Assembly: GCF_900996225.1 (NCBI RefSeq)
Contig: NZ_CAAJGL010000101.1
Location: 310,001-374,000, forward strand
Source: Paraburkholderia sp. BCC1884
GTDB taxonomy: Bacteria > Pseudomonadota > Gammaproteobacteria > Burkholderiales > Burkholderiaceae
DNA length: 64,000 nucleotides
Direction of reading: 5' to 3'
Shown: positions 1-9,675 of the stretch, piece by piece
Numbering within the stretch: position 1 is the first letter of the stretch
Layout of the letters: every line of letters starts with the position of its first letter
Made by a program: the position numbers and the translations under genes
Notes under the pieces: model-generated
The model's input: only the letters and a program-made list of their open reading frames with translations
Databases searched by the model: none
What the model was told of the DNA's origin: nothing

Positions 1-464
1 TTGATCGCGTTGGCCAGCGCCGCGACGGCCAGCACGGTGACCGCGCAGGAGATCACCGCGTACGAGAGCAGGAAGTCGAGCGGCGGCACGCTGATGCGCG
101 TGACCGCGATATTCAGCAGGAAATAGGCGAGCGCGGCGGCCGCCATCGTGCACAGGAGACGCAGCAGCGGCGAGACACGCTTGGTCAGATCTTCCACCAG
201 ACCCGAGCCGAAGGCCGGCATCCCGCACGCGATCAGCCCGAGAATGCCGCCCGACACGGCCGGATACGCGTGATGCAGCTGCACGGCGGACACGATCAGA
301 CCGACCAGAATCCCGGTCCCGCCGATGCGCGGCACCGGGCGCACATGGAATTTCTGGACGCCGGCCAGATCGGTGTCGGAGAATTTTTCATGCAGATGCG
401 CATAGCGCACGATCAACAGCGTGATCAGCAGTGAAACGAGAAAGCCGAGCGCAAAACTAAGCAT
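1..464 (-). CDS. WecA/MraY-type glycosyl-phosphate transferase, N-terminal part
   Basis: The 3' end runs off the left edge, leaving about 154 residues from the ATG at 464. The product is a polytopic membrane protein with hydrophobic segments near residues 1-18, 50-75, 90-115 and 125-150. It carries the family-typical VEDLTKRVSP stretch, which matches the first acidic motif region of polyprenyl-phosphate N-acetylhexosamine-1-phosphate transferases. Known role of the family: moving a sugar-1-phosphate onto undecaprenyl phosphate at the inner face of the cytoplasmic membrane, the first step of O-antigen or exopolysaccharide assembly. The nearby glycosyltransferases, flippase and galE fit that role. 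The exact sugar cannot be told from this part. Confidence 0.75.
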   Translation of the reverse strand, partial: MLSFALGFLVSLLITLLIVRYAHLHEKFSDTDLAGVQKFHVRPVPRIGGTGILVGLIVSAVQLHHAYPAVSGGILGLIACGMPAFGSGLVEDLTKRVSPLLRLLCTMAAAALAYFLLNIAVTRISVPPLDFLLSYAVISCAVTVLAVAALANAI

Positions 465-737
465 GAAAGTGGGCCTGAGCGAAGACGCCGAATTATACAA
501 ACGAAACGCCCATGCCCCGGAAAAGCGCCGTTCGTGCCAAACGCCGGATAAATCCCAGATAGTGAGGCCAAGGCTGCTCGCAGAGGCGCGCCAGTCATGG
601 ATTCCCCCTATTTAGCGCGATCTCGGCGAGGTCGTTAACCTGGATGCGGCGAAGTGTAAGTCACTCACAAAAAGACGACTCGCGCGCACGCGAGCCCACC
701 GTTTTACCGCCGTTCGAGAAGACGTTCCGGAGACCCA

Positions 738-2297
738 ATGCTAAACAACATCACAATTCGTGGCGGCCTGACGCTGGTGATCAGCGTATTCGTCGCTTTC
801 CTGCTGACAGTGATCGGTGTCGGCTATGGCGCGCTGCAACTCGCCAATAGCAGCCTGGATGCCACCCAGCACAGCGCCGCCGCGTTGTCGCACCTGAAGT
901 CGAGTTCGGAGAAGCTGTTGCAGGTGCAGCTCGCGCTGGGTTCGTACCAGACCCTCTTCAGCGTCGGCAAGCAGACCGACGACCTGTTGCCGGCCGCGCA
1001 CAAAGTGCTGGTCGAGTCGAACAAGGACTTCGGCAACTACATGGCCGGCCCGTTTGCGAGCGAAGACGAGCACAGGCTCGCGCAGAGCGTCGAACAGGCG
1101 CGTAGCACACTGGTCGACAAGGCGATCGAGCCGGAATTCAAGGCGCTCACCGACTTCGACTTCAACACCTTCCGCAACATTCAGGGCGAGACGGCGAACG
1201 GCTTCTACGCCACTTATTCGAAGGCCATCGACGCACTCCAGCGCACGCAGATCGACAGCCAGCGTCAACAGGCCGACACGGCCGCGCAACGTTTCCATAT
1301 CGCGACGCTGCTGTTCGCCGTGATCGGCGTCGTCGCGCTCGTGATCGGCGTGCTGGCGCGAGTCGGTTTGTCGACGGCCTTGATCAAGCCGGTCAATGCA
1401 ACCGTCAAGCACTTCGAACGCATTGCGGCGGGTGATCTGACGGTGCCCATCAAGATCAGATCGCGCAACGAGATGGGGCAGTTGCTCGGCGCATTGACGA
1501 AGATGCGCGACGGACTGGTGGACACGGTCGGCAAGGTGCGCGGCAGCACGGCGGCGATCACGCAGGGCGCCAACGAGATCGCCTCGGGCAATGCGGACCT
1601 GTCCTCGCGCACCGAGCAGCAGGCGGCGGCGCTTCAGCAGACGGCGGCGAGCATGGAGCAGCTGTCGGCCACGGTGAAGCAGAACGCGGACAACGCCAAA
1701 CAGGCCAACCGTCTCGCGCACGGCGCACTCGACACGGTGACGCGCGGCGGCACGGTGGTGTCGCGCGTCACCGAAACCATGGACGGTATTAGCGCATCGT
1801 CGCGCAAGGTGACCGAGATCATCGGCATGATCGAGGGAATCGCGTTTCAGACCAATATTCTGGCGTTGAACGCGGCGGTGGAAGCTGCACGCGCCGGCGA
1901 ACAGGGACGCGGTTTCGCCGTGGTGGCCTCGGAAGTGCGCAGTCTCGCGCAACGTTCAGGCGCGGCGGCGAAGGAAATCAAGGAATTGATCGGCGAATCG
2001 GCGGCCAAGGTGGAGCAGGGCGCCACGCTGGTGTCCGATGCAAAGAAGACGATTCACGAAGCCATGGACGCGGTGGAGCGCGTCACGAGCGTGATGAAGG
2101 AGATCGAGGCGTCGGCCGTCGAGCAGAGCGACGGCATCGAACAGGTGAACAAGGCGGTGTCGCAGATCGACGAGGTCACGCAGCACAACGCGGCCCTCGT
2201 TGAAGAGGCGGCTGCGGCGGCGAAGTCGCTGGAAGAGCAGGCGGGCGTGCTGCGCGATGCCGTGGCCGTGTTCCGACTCGATGCGATGGCGGCGTAA
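738..2297 (+). CDS. Methyl-accepting chemotaxis protein
   Basis: A 519-residue chemoreceptor. Transmembrane segment 1 lies at about residues 11-31 and segment 2 at about 188-208, bracketing a periplasmic four-helix (Tar-like) sensor domain of about 155 residues. A HAMP linker follows at about 210-262, then a long cytoplasmic signalling helix. The conserved hairpin tip around IAFQTNILALNAAVEAARAG (about 368-387) contacts CheA/CheW. Glu/Gln-rich helices on both arms (for example EQQAAALQQTAASMEQ) are likely methylation sites. There is no C-terminal NWETF-like CheR/CheB tether. The ligand is unknown. It stands alone between envelope-polysaccharide genes, with no che gene in the window. Confidence 0.93.
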   Translation: MLNNITIRGGLTLVISVFVAFLLTVIGVGYGALQLANSSLDATQHSAAALSHLKSSSEKLLQVQLALGSYQTLFSVGKQTDDLLPAAHKVLVESNKDFGNYMAGPFASEDEHRLAQSVEQARSTLVDKAIEPEFKALTDFDFNTFRNIQGETANGFYATYSKAIDALQRTQIDSQRQQADTAAQRFHIATLLFAVIGVVALVIGVLARVGLSTALIKPVNATVKHFERIAAGDLTVPIKIRSRNEMGQLLGALTKMRDGLVDTVGKVRGSTAAITQGANEIASGNADLSSRTEQQAAALQQTAASMEQLSATVKQNADNAKQANRLAHGALDTVTRGGTVVSRVTETMDGISASSRKVTEIIGMIEGIAFQTNILALNAAVEAARAGEQGRGFAVVASEVRSLAQRSGAAAKEIKELIGESAAKVEQGATLVSDAKKTIHEAMDAVERVTSVMKEIEASAVEQSDGIEQVNKAVSQIDEVTQHNAALVEEAAAAAKSLEEQAGVLRDAVAVFRLDAMAA

Positions 2298-2392
2298 GCG
2301 CGGTATCTGAATCGACGGCGGCGCAGTCTCTACCGGACAACTCGCGTCGCCGCCGCTAAAGCTCAGCTAGAGCTCAGCCAAGCTCGATTACC

Positions 2393-3415
2393 TCAAGCAA
2401 AGCCTCGCGGATTCAGCGACTGCCAGCGCCAGTGATCCGCGCACATCCGCTCGATGCCGAACTCCGCACGCCAGCCGATGATCGTGTCGGCCGCTGCCGG
2501 ATCGGCAAAACACGATGCCACATCGCCCGGACGGCGCGCCACGATCTCATACGGCACAGGCTTGCCCGAGGCTTTCTCGAACGAGCGCACCACGTCCAGC
2601 ACGCTGTAACCCTGGCCCGTACCGAGATTCACCACGAAGCTCGCATCGCGCCTGACCAGCGCGTCGAGCGCGGCCAGATGTCCGCGCGCCAGGTCCACCA
2701 CGTGGATATAGTCGCGCACGCCGGTGCCGTCAGGCGTGTCGTAGTCGCCGCCGAACACGCGCAGCTTTTCCAGCTTGCCGACCGCCACCTGGGCAACGTA
2801 CGGCATCAGGTTGTTCGGCACGCCGGCCGGATCTTCGCCGATCAAGCCGCTCTCATGCGCGCCAACCGGGTTGAAATAACGCAGCGTCGCGATGCGCCAT
2901 GAGGCATCGGCGATTTCGAGGTCGCGCAACACCTGCTCCGCGATCAGCTTCGACTGACCATACGGATTGGTGGCCGACAGCGGAAACGATTCGTCGATCG
3001 GCGAGCTCTTTGGCACGCCATACACCGTGGCTGACGAACTGAAGACGAACTGCTTCACGTTGCGCTCGCGCATCACGCCGAGCAGCGTCAGCAAACTGCC
3101 CACGTTGTTGCTGTAATACTCGATCGGCTTGGCCACCGATTCGCCCACCGCCTTCAACGCGGCAAAGTGAATCGCGCCGGTGATCGGGTGAGCGTCGAAA
3201 ATGCGGTTGAGCGCCACTTCGTCGCGGGCGTCGGATTCGTAGAAGCTCACGGTCTTGCCGGTGATTTCCTCCACGCGCCGCAGCGACTCGCGGTTGCTGT
3301 TCACGAGATTGTCGATCACCACGACGTCGTAGCCGCCGTTGAGCAATTCGACGCACGTATGCGAGCCGATAAAACCTGCACCGCCCGTTACCAGAATCGT
3401 GCCCTTCGTGGTCAT
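2393..3415 (-). CDS. galE: UDP-glucose 4-epimerase
   Basis: A 340-residue short-chain dehydrogenase-type sugar epimerase. The NAD-binding GGAGFIGSH motif is at residues 11-19, the SSSATVYG segment at about 126-133 and the catalytic Tyr152-x3-Lys156 pair follows. Length matches GalE. It interconverts UDP-glucose and UDP-galactose (possibly also the N-acetyl forms) in the cytoplasm, supplying galactosyl donors. It is the last gene of a minus-strand run (flippase, GT2, GT4, galE) and lies 22 bp after the GT4 gene, so it is probably co-transcribed. It converges with the chemoreceptor gene. Confidence 0.94.
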   Translation of the reverse strand: MTTKGTILVTGGAGFIGSHTCVELLNGGYDVVVIDNLVNSNRESLRRVEEITGKTVSFYESDARDEVALNRIFDAHPITGAIHFAALKAVGESVAKPIEYYSNNVGSLLTLLGVMRERNVKQFVFSSSATVYGVPKSSPIDESFPLSATNPYGQSKLIAEQVLRDLEIADASWRIATLRYFNPVGAHESGLIGEDPAGVPNNLMPYVAQVAVGKLEKLRVFGGDYDTPDGTGVRDYIHVVDLARGHLAALDALVRRDASFVVNLGTGQGYSVLDVVRSFEKASGKPVPYEIVARRPGDVASCFADPAAADTIIGWRAEFGIERMCADHWRWQSLNPRGFA

Positions 3416-3437
3416 GCTGTTGCTCCGTTAAAGTCCG

Positions 3438-4586
3438 TCAAAGTAATACGCCCGTCATTTTTTGCACCAGGTCTTTATACGTTTCGACGACCACGCGTTC
3501 GTCGAATTCTTCCGCGACTTTCTGTCGGCCGCGTTCAGCCATTGCACGGCGCCCGGCAAGGCTCATGTCGAGCATCTGCGCGAGCTTCGTGGCGAGGCTC
3601 CGGGCATTGCGCACTTCGCACAGCAGGCCATTGACGCCGTCCGCCACCACTTCGCGGCAGCCCGGCACATCCGTCGCGACGATCGGCCGGCCCATCGCCG
3701 AGGCTTCCATCAGCGTGCGCGGCACACCTTCGCGATACGACGGCAAGACGATGCAATCCGCATCGGCGATGAAAGGCCGCACGTCATGCGCCTCACCAAG
3801 ATACTCGATGATGCCTTCCTGCTCCCAGGCCGCGACTTCTTCGCGCGTAATCGCGCTCGGATTGTCGACGCCGACGGGACCGAGCAATTGGAACCGCGCC
3901 TGCGGATAACGTTCACGCAATTGCCGCGCGGCCTCGACATATTCGCCGACGCCTTTGTCCCACAGCAGTCGGCCGATCAGCACGAAGCGGAATGCTTCAC
4001 GCTCGGGCAGCGGTGCGAAGGCGAACTGTTCGAGATCGACGCCTTCGCCGTGCAGGAGCCGCGCCCGCTCAGGATGCACCAACAAATTCTGCTCGACAAA
4101 CGCCGCCTGGTCGTCGCGATTCAAAAACCAGATTTCGCGCGGGAAACGGAACGCGAACCGGTAGAGCTTCTTCGCCACCTGTGCGGCGCGGCTCTGCTGA
4201 ATGAAGACATAGCCCAGCCCGGTGGTGACCGCAACCGATTGCACGCCCGCCAGCTTCGCCGCGATCGAACCATAGATATTCGGCTTGATGGTGTAGTGAA
4301 ACACCACGTGCGGCCGGATGCTCCGGTACTGGCGGTAGAGCGACCAGAGCGTGCGCAGATCGTCACGCGGACTGGTGCCCTTCGAGGCGACCGGCAATTC
4401 GATGCAGCGGCAACCCATCGCGGTGAGCAATTCAAACGTGCGGTCGCGCGGCGCGAGCACCGTCACGTCGACGCCGCGTCCGACCAGCATGCGGATCAGC
4501 CCTTGCCGATAGGTATAGATTGCCCAGGCGGTATTACAGACGAGTGTAATGCGCAGCGCGGGCGTCGACTTCAGGGCAGGCTTCAT
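3438..4586 (-). CDS. Family 4 (GT-B) glycosyltransferase
   Basis: A 382-residue GT-B fold glycosyltransferase. The N-terminal acceptor domain has an ITLVCNTAWAIYTYRQGL start, and the C-terminal donor domain carries the retaining GT4 signature E286-x7-E294 in SYREGVPRTLMEASAMG. It resembles PglA/WbpX-like enzymes that act on lipid-linked glycans at the cytoplasmic side of the membrane. The donor and acceptor cannot be assigned from sequence. It lies between the GT2 gene and galE in the same orientation, so a galactose or GalNAc donor is plausible but unproven. Confidence 0.87.
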   Translation of the reverse strand: MKPALKSTPALRITLVCNTAWAIYTYRQGLIRMLVGRGVDVTVLAPRDRTFELLTAMGCRCIELPVASKGTSPRDDLRTLWSLYRQYRSIRPHVVFHYTIKPNIYGSIAAKLAGVQSVAVTTGLGYVFIQQSRAAQVAKKLYRFAFRFPREIWFLNRDDQAAFVEQNLLVHPERARLLHGEGVDLEQFAFAPLPEREAFRFVLIGRLLWDKGVGEYVEAARQLRERYPQARFQLLGPVGVDNPSAITREEVAAWEQEGIIEYLGEAHDVRPFIADADCIVLPSYREGVPRTLMEASAMGRPIVATDVPGCREVVADGVNGLLCEVRNARSLATKLAQMLDMSLAGRRAMAERGRQKVAEEFDERVVVETYKDLVQKMTGVLL

Positions 4587-4632
4587 GCGGGAACGGGCTC
4601 AGCGGTGAATGAAAAGGATGAATCAGGGTGAA

Positions 4633-5463
4633 TCAACGGCTCGTGCGCGGCGCGAGCAGGCAGCGTTTGACACGTTGCAGCGCGCGATAAGGCGTGACCA
4701 GATGCAGCAGATTTTTAGCGAGCCCGAGCCAGTCATACAGATTGGCCGCGTTGAAGTAGCGCAGTTGCAGGCGCAGCGTCGAACTCACCTGGCGGCGCCG
4801 TTTGGTCGCGCTGATGCCGCCTTCGTTCAACTCATAGTAGAGGCCGAGCTCCGGCAGGTTTGCGCAATCGTAGCGTTCCATGAGACGCACGAACAGATCG
4901 AGATCTTCGGCGGAAGGATAGTCGGCGCGATAGTTGCCGACCGCGCGCACGGCGTCGATCCGCAGCATCATCGAAGGATGCGCGAGGCATGAACGGAAGA
5001 AGCGCAGGCGCCGGATCGCGTTCGGCTCGGCAGGCGGCGTCAGCATGAACAGCGGCTTGCCCTCGCGCGTGACCACCTGGGTCCACATGCCGAGGCCGGC
5101 CACGTGCGGATGCAATTCCATGAACACGCGCTGTCTGGCGAGTCGTTGCGGCACGCTGCGGTCGCCTGCGTCGATGCGCGCCGCGTAACGGAAGCCGCGT
5201 TGGGCGAGCGCGTCGATGCCGGTTTGCAGCGCGCGCTCGATGCCGCCGTTCTGCGCCATGCGCAGCACTTCGATGTGCAGATTCGCTAGCGTCGGCGCGA
5301 CAATCGGCGGCGTGCTGCCGTCATCGACGATCAGTACGTGCACTAGCGCACTTTCGCTGAACGATGCGAGCGTAAGATCGACGTCGGCTTGGCCGTTATA
5401 GGCGGGCATGAGCACCGCGACGTCGTCGAGGGCGATTTGCGCGGTGGCGGATGCGTTCGTCAT
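4633..5463 (-). CDS. Family 2 (GT-A) glycosyltransferase
   Basis: A 276-residue inverting GT-A enzyme. The nucleotide-binding opening VAVLMPAYNGQ is at about residues 15-25, the acidic D47-D48-G pair follows the third strand and a metal-binding D98-x2-D101 motif (RIDAGD) comes later. Its start codon overlaps the stop of the flippase gene by 4 bp (ATGA), so translation is coupled. The expected role is adding one sugar to an undecaprenyl-linked repeat unit on the cytoplasmic face of the inner membrane. Specificity is unknown. Confidence 0.85.
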   Translation of the reverse strand: MTNASATAQIALDDVAVLMPAYNGQADVDLTLASFSESALVHVLIVDDGSTPPIVAPTLANLHIEVLRMAQNGGIERALQTGIDALAQRGFRYAARIDAGDRSVPQRLARQRVFMELHPHVAGLGMWTQVVTREGKPLFMLTPPAEPNAIRRLRFFRSCLAHPSMMLRIDAVRAVGNYRADYPSAEDLDLFVRLMERYDCANLPELGLYYELNEGGISATKRRRQVSSTLRLQLRYFNAANLYDWLGLAKNLLHLVTPYRALQRVKRCLLAPRTSR

Positions 5464-6722
5464 GGGCGCAATTTGAAACGAATGTAATAAAGATTAACCG
5501 ACGCCGCCGCGAGATAACCGGCGGCCAAACCTACCAGTGCGCCGTAAGCGCCAAGTCGTTGAATGGCCAGCAGATTGACCACCAATGCGACGGCGAGCGC
5601 CAGCAGCCATTTGGAGAGCAAGACGAATTTGGCCTGGTATTTCAGCACGATCAGATTGCCGATCGCTTCGATGCCGGCCGGCACCGATAGCCACACGGCC
5701 CAGCGGAAAATCCCGATCGCGCCTTCGAAGTCCGGCCCGAACACGCGGCGGATGATGAAGCCGGCCAGCAGATCGAGAACGATCGCGCCGCTCACCATCA
5801 GCGCGGCGGTCATGACGGTGAGGCGCCACACGTTGCGGCGCAGTTGCGCGGCATCCTGTACGCGGTAGATAAAGGCGGGCGCGATGGTCTGCGCGAGCAT
5901 CAAGGCGAGCGTGATCCAGTTTTCGTTGAGTTGCTGGGCGGCGGAATAGCGGCCGAGGTCGGCGAACGAGATTGCCCGTTCGAGCATCAGCCGGTCCAGT
6001 TTCAGGAACAGATACATACAGATCAGGCCCAGCCAGAACACCGTGCCGGCACTCGCGAAATGTTTGAAGAGCGAGCGCTCGACGTGCCAGCCGAGCTTGC
6101 CGCCATGACGGCGGATGAAGTAGATCAGCAGCACCGCGCCGATGACAGCCGATTCGAGCGCCCAGAGCCAGCCGAAGCGCGCGGGTGTCGTCGCTGCGCG
6201 CACCAGCAGATAGACGCAGGCGGCCTTCAGCAGGGCAGTGCTCATGCTGGTGAGCAGCTGCGGCTTGCTGTAGGTCATGCTTTGCAGCCACGCGTTGATC
6301 ACGCCGACGAAGGGCTCGCGAAACAGCATGGTGACCGCGAGACCGGCGAGCATGGCGCCGACCAGCGGCTCGAAGAAATGCAGGGCGATGCCGAGCCACG
6401 TCAGCAGCAAGGCCGCGACCGAGACGGAAAAGCGCAGCGCGAAGGCGCTGCCGAGCACGGTGCCGAGTTGCGCAGGCGGCCGGTTCACGATGGTGGGAAC
6501 GAGAATTTCCGCGCCGCACACCCAGGTGATCGGCGAGAGCACTAGCAGCAGCGTATTGGCGTATTGCCATTTGCCGAACACGTCCGGCCCGAAGTAGCGC
6601 GCCAGCATGCCGCTGATCAGCACCGCCACGCCGATCTGCGTGAGCCGTTCGAGGCCCAGCCAGACGATGTTCGTGAAGGCGCGCGTGACGTCGGGATTGG
6701 CGAAGCGCTTGAGCGTCAGCAT
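5460..6722 (-). CDS. Polysaccharide flippase (Wzx-like, MOP superfamily)
   Basis: About 420 residues of mostly hydrophobic sequence with roughly a dozen membrane helices, ordered like Wzx/RfbX polysaccharide transporters. Family role: flipping undecaprenyl-linked oligosaccharide to the periplasmic face. I take the ATG at 6722 (MLTLKRFANPDVTRAF), because the 30 codons upstream, back to 6812, are Arg/Ala/Gln-rich and unlike a membrane protein start. It heads the minus-strand glycan gene run. With only two glycosyltransferases here plus the WecA-like gene, the exported unit would be short. No Wzy polymerase is visible in the window. Confidence 0.83.
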   Translation of the reverse strand: MLTLKRFANPDVTRAFTNIVWLGLERLTQIGVAVLISGMLARYFGPDVFGKWQYANTLLLVLSPITWVCGAEILVPTIVNRPPAQLGTVLGSAFALRFSVSVAALLLTWLGIALHFFEPLVGAMLAGLAVTMLFREPFVGVINAWLQSMTYSKPQLLTSMSTALLKAACVYLLVRAATTPARFGWLWALESAVIGAVLLIYFIRRHGGKLGWHVERSLFKHFASAGTVFWLGLICMYLFLKLDRLMLERAISFADLGRYSAAQQLNENWITLALMLAQTIAPAFIYRVQDAAQLRRNVWRLTVMTAALMVSGAIVLDLLAGFIIRRVFGPDFEGAIGIFRWAVWLSVPAGIEAIGNLIVLKYQAKFVLLSKWLLALAVALVVNLLAIQRLGAYGALVGLAAGYLAAASVNLYYIRFKLRP

Positions 6723-7015
6723 CCGGTGGCCGCTCGCCGGTTGGCTTGTGCGGCGGGCGAGACAGGCCTGCGCAACGCCACGGCGATGGCGGCAATGCGC
6801 GCGTTTGCCCACCCGGCCGACTGACGCGGCGTCGTTACAAATGGAGGGCGTCTAAGCATTAGAATGGTGCTATAAGGCTAGTCCGAAAAGCGCAATTATA
6901 AGTTGGAACCGGATCGCTTCCGGCAAGGGCGCGCCGCGATGTTTATTCGTTAGGTTTTACCGATTCATCTTCGGTGCGCCGGTCAAAATTTTCCATTGCA
7001 CGCAAGTGAGCCAAC

Positions 7016-8410
7016 ATGATCTCCAAATCTATTTTCAAGGCGTATGACATTCGCGGTGTAATCGGCAAGACGCTCGACGCCGACGCAGCGCGCTCGATCG
7101 GCCGCGCGTTCGGCAGTGAAGTGCGGGCGCAAGGCGGCGACGCCGTGGTGGTCGCGCGCGACGGCCGTCTTTCGGGCCCCGAGTTGATTCAGGCGCTGTC
7201 GGACGGTTTGCGCGAGGCGGGTGTCGACGTGGTCAACGTCGGCATGGTGCCGACGCCGGTCGGCTACTTCGCGGCCAGCGTGCCGTTGCAACTCGAAGGC
7301 GGCGAGCGTCGCGTCGATTCGTGCATCGTCGTGACGGGCAGCCACAATCCGCCGGACTACAACGGCTTCAAGATGGTCCTGCGCGGCGCGGCCATTTATG
7401 GCGAACAGATCCTGGCGCTGCATCAGCGTATCGTCGACGAAAATTTCTCCAACGGTAACGGCACCTATACCGAGTACGACATCGAGGATGCGTATCTGGA
7501 TCGCATCGCGAGCGACATCAAGCTCACGCGTCCGATGAAAATCGTGGTCGATACCGGCAACGGCGTGGCAGGCGACCTCGCACCGAAGCTCTTCAAGAAG
7601 CTCGGCTGCGAACTGGTCGAACTGTTCACGGAGATCGACGGCAACTTCCCGAACCATCACCCGGACCCGGCTCACGAGGAAAACCTCCAGGACGTGATCC
7701 GCGCGCTCAAGGAAACGGACGCCGAGATCGGCTTCGCATTCGACGGCGACGGCGACCGCCTCGGCGTAGTCACCAAAGACGGCCAGATCATCTATCCGGA
7801 TCGTCAACTGATGCTGTTCGCCGAAGAAGTGCTGTCGCGCAACAAGGGCGCGCAGATCATTTACGACGTGAAGTGCACGCGCAATCTCGCCAAGTGGGTC
7901 AAGGACAAGGGCGGTGAGCCGCTCATGTGGAAGACCGGCCACTCGCTCGTCAAGGCGAAGCTGCGCGAAACCGGCGCACCGCTGGCGGGGGAAATGAGCG
8001 GCCACGTGTTCTTCAAGGACCGCTGGTACGGTTTCGACGACGGCCTGTACACGGGCGCACGTCTGCTCGAAATTCTCACGCGCGTCGACGACCCCAGCGC
8101 GCTGCTGAACTCGCTGCCGAACTCGCACTCCACGCCCGAGCTGCAACTGAAGCTCGAAGAAGGCGAGAATTTCGAACTGATCGCGCGTCTGCAGCAGAGC
8201 GCGACGTTCACCGGCGCGGACGAGGTCGTGAAGATCGACGGCCTGCGCGTCGAATATCCGGACGGCTTCGGTCTGGCGCGTTCGTCGAACACCACGCCGG
8301 TCGTGGTGATGCGTTTCGAGGCCGACAACGACGCGGCGCTCAAGCGTATCCAGGAAGACTTCCGCCGTGTGATTCTGGCGGAGAAGGCCGACGCGAAGCT
8401 GCCGTTCTAA
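7016..8410 (+). CDS. manB: Phosphomannomutase/phosphoglucomutase
   Basis: A 464-residue alpha-D-phosphohexomutase with all four domains. The phosphoserine loop VVTGSHNPP has its Ser at residue 109, the Mg-binding loop DGDGD is at 243-247, the sugar-recognition loop GEMSGH is at 325-330 and the C-terminal phosphate-binding RSSNTTP lies near residue 423. It interconverts the 1- and 6-phosphates of mannose or glucose in the cytoplasm, feeding GDP-mannose, UDP-glucose and LPS precursors. It diverges from the flippase across about 290 bp and is followed by a strong terminator, so it is probably a single-gene unit. AlgC-type dual specificity is likely. Confidence 0.93.
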   Translation: MISKSIFKAYDIRGVIGKTLDADAARSIGRAFGSEVRAQGGDAVVVARDGRLSGPELIQALSDGLREAGVDVVNVGMVPTPVGYFAASVPLQLEGGERRVDSCIVVTGSHNPPDYNGFKMVLRGAAIYGEQILALHQRIVDENFSNGNGTYTEYDIEDAYLDRIASDIKLTRPMKIVVDTGNGVAGDLAPKLFKKLGCELVELFTEIDGNFPNHHPDPAHEENLQDVIRALKETDAEIGFAFDGDGDRLGVVTKDGQIIYPDRQLMLFAEEVLSRNKGAQIIYDVKCTRNLAKWVKDKGGEPLMWKTGHSLVKAKLRETGAPLAGEMSGHVFFKDRWYGFDDGLYTGARLLEILTRVDDPSALLNSLPNSHSTPELQLKLEEGENFELIARLQQSATFTGADEVVKIDGLRVEYPDGFGLARSSNTTPVVVMRFEADNDAALKRIQEDFRRVILAEKADAKLPF

Positions 8411-8457
8411 AGCTTAAAGCGGCGGCGCGGTTCGAGACGAACTGGCGCCGTCGTCCG

Positions 8458-8496
8458 ACGCGGCGCGGGTTTGACTTACCGCGCCGCGTTTTTTTG
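8458..8496 (+). terminator. Rho-independent terminator after phosphohexomutase gene
   Basis: A perfect 11-bp inverted repeat (8458-8468 with 8479-8489, GC-rich) with a 10-nt loop is followed at once by a run of seven T. It lies 48 bp after the mutase stop and upstream of waaC, and should stop transcription from the mutase gene. Confidence 0.88.
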
Positions 8497-8624
8497 ATGT
8501 TAATGACATACGACGCGCTAAAATTGCCGTCCTCGTGAGACAACGCCTCTTCAGGGTTTCTCATCCCCCGGGGTTGGGGGCTCTTTCAACGCATCTTCGG
8601 GCCGGATAGCCGGTTTTCCCACTC

Positions 8625-9626
8625 TTGAGCGTGCAAAAGATACTGATCGTGAGGGTGTCGTCCCTGGGCGATGTCGTTCACAACATGCCGGTCATCGCCG
8701 ACATCCGGCGCCGTCATCCCGAGGCTCAGATCGACTGGCTCGTCGAAGAGAGCTTCGTCGGACTCGTCGAACTCGTGACCGGCGTGCGTCGCGCCATTCC
8801 CGTGTCGCTGCGGCGCTGGCGCAAGCGCCTCTTTTCGCTCGACAACTGGCGCGAGATCGGCGCGTTTCGCCGGGCGCTCGCCGCTGAGAACTACGATCTC
8901 GTGATCGACTGCCAGGGGCTCATCAAGACCGCGTGGGTCGCGAGCATGGCACGCGGGCCGCTGGTCGGTCTCGCGAACCGCACCGACGGCGCGGGCTTCG
9001 AATGGCCGGTGCGCTTCTTCTACGGCAAGCGCGTGCCGATCGAGCCGCGTACGCATGTGGTCGAACGTACCCGGCAGCTGGTGGCCGCGGCGCTCGGCGA
9101 CCCGAAGCCGCAGCCCACCGATGAGATCGACTTCGGCATCGACACGCAGCGCGCGGCGCTGGCTTTGTCGAAAGCGGATTTGAATCTGCCTGTGCCGTAC
9201 GTCGTGTTCGTGCACGCGACTTCGCGTGAGGACAAGCAATGGCCGGATACCGCGTGGATCGAGCTGGGCCAATCGCTGGTGCGGCGCGGCGCGTCGATCG
9301 TGCTGCCGTGGGGCAGCGAGGCCGAGCGTGCCACCAGCGAGCGGCTCGCCAGGGAATTTGGCGCGGCGGCGATCGTGCCGCCCAGGCTGAGCTTGGCCGC
9401 CGTGGTCGGTTTGATCGAAGGCGCGGCGGCGACGGTCGGCGTTGACACAGGTCTGGTTCACATCGCGGCGGCGCTGAAGCGGCCGACGGTCGAGTTGTAC
9501 AATTTCGCCACCGCGTGGCGCACGGGCGGCTACTGGTCGCCGAACGTCGTCAATCTCGGCACGGCCGGGCAACCGCCCACGCTGCAACAGGTGAAGTCGG
9601 CGCTGGCCGGTTTTGGCCTGCTGTAA
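8625..9626 (+). CDS. waaC: LPS heptosyltransferase I
   Basis: A 333-residue GT9-family enzyme. The N-terminus ILIVRVSSLGDVVHNMPVI is the WaaC type, the mid-region has the HATSREDKQWP segment that follows the linker, and the C-terminal GVDTGLVHIAAAL motif binds ADP-heptose. It adds the first L-glycero-D-manno-heptose to Kdo of the lipid A core on the cytoplasmic face of the inner membrane. The start is TTG at 8625 (GTG at 8631 is an alternative); no strong Shine-Dalgarno sequence is visible. It is the first gene of waaC-kdoO-waaA. Confidence 0.93.
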   Translation: MSVQKILIVRVSSLGDVVHNMPVIADIRRRHPEAQIDWLVEESFVGLVELVTGVRRAIPVSLRRWRKRLFSLDNWREIGAFRRALAAENYDLVIDCQGLIKTAWVASMARGPLVGLANRTDGAGFEWPVRFFYGKRVPIEPRTHVVERTRQLVAAALGDPKPQPTDEIDFGIDTQRAALALSKADLNLPVPYVVFVHATSREDKQWPDTAWIELGQSLVRRGASIVLPWGSEAERATSERLAREFGAAAIVPPRLSLAAVVGLIEGAAATVGVDTGLVHIAAALKRPTVELYNFATAWRTGGYWSPNVVNLGTAGQPPTLQQVKSALAGFGLL

Positions 9627-9675
9627 GACGTCCGGCGCGCTTCGCCTCACGCACCATCCGTTCCCAAGGGCGACC

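Noticed and set aside
465..737. Sigma-28 (FliA) promoter for the chemoreceptor
   Set aside because: GCCGGATAA near 543 resembles the -10 box, but it has an extra base and no TAAA element at the right spacing.
741..1952. 403-codon minus-strand open frame
   Set aside because: Lies wholly opposite the chemoreceptor gene and has shadow-type composition.
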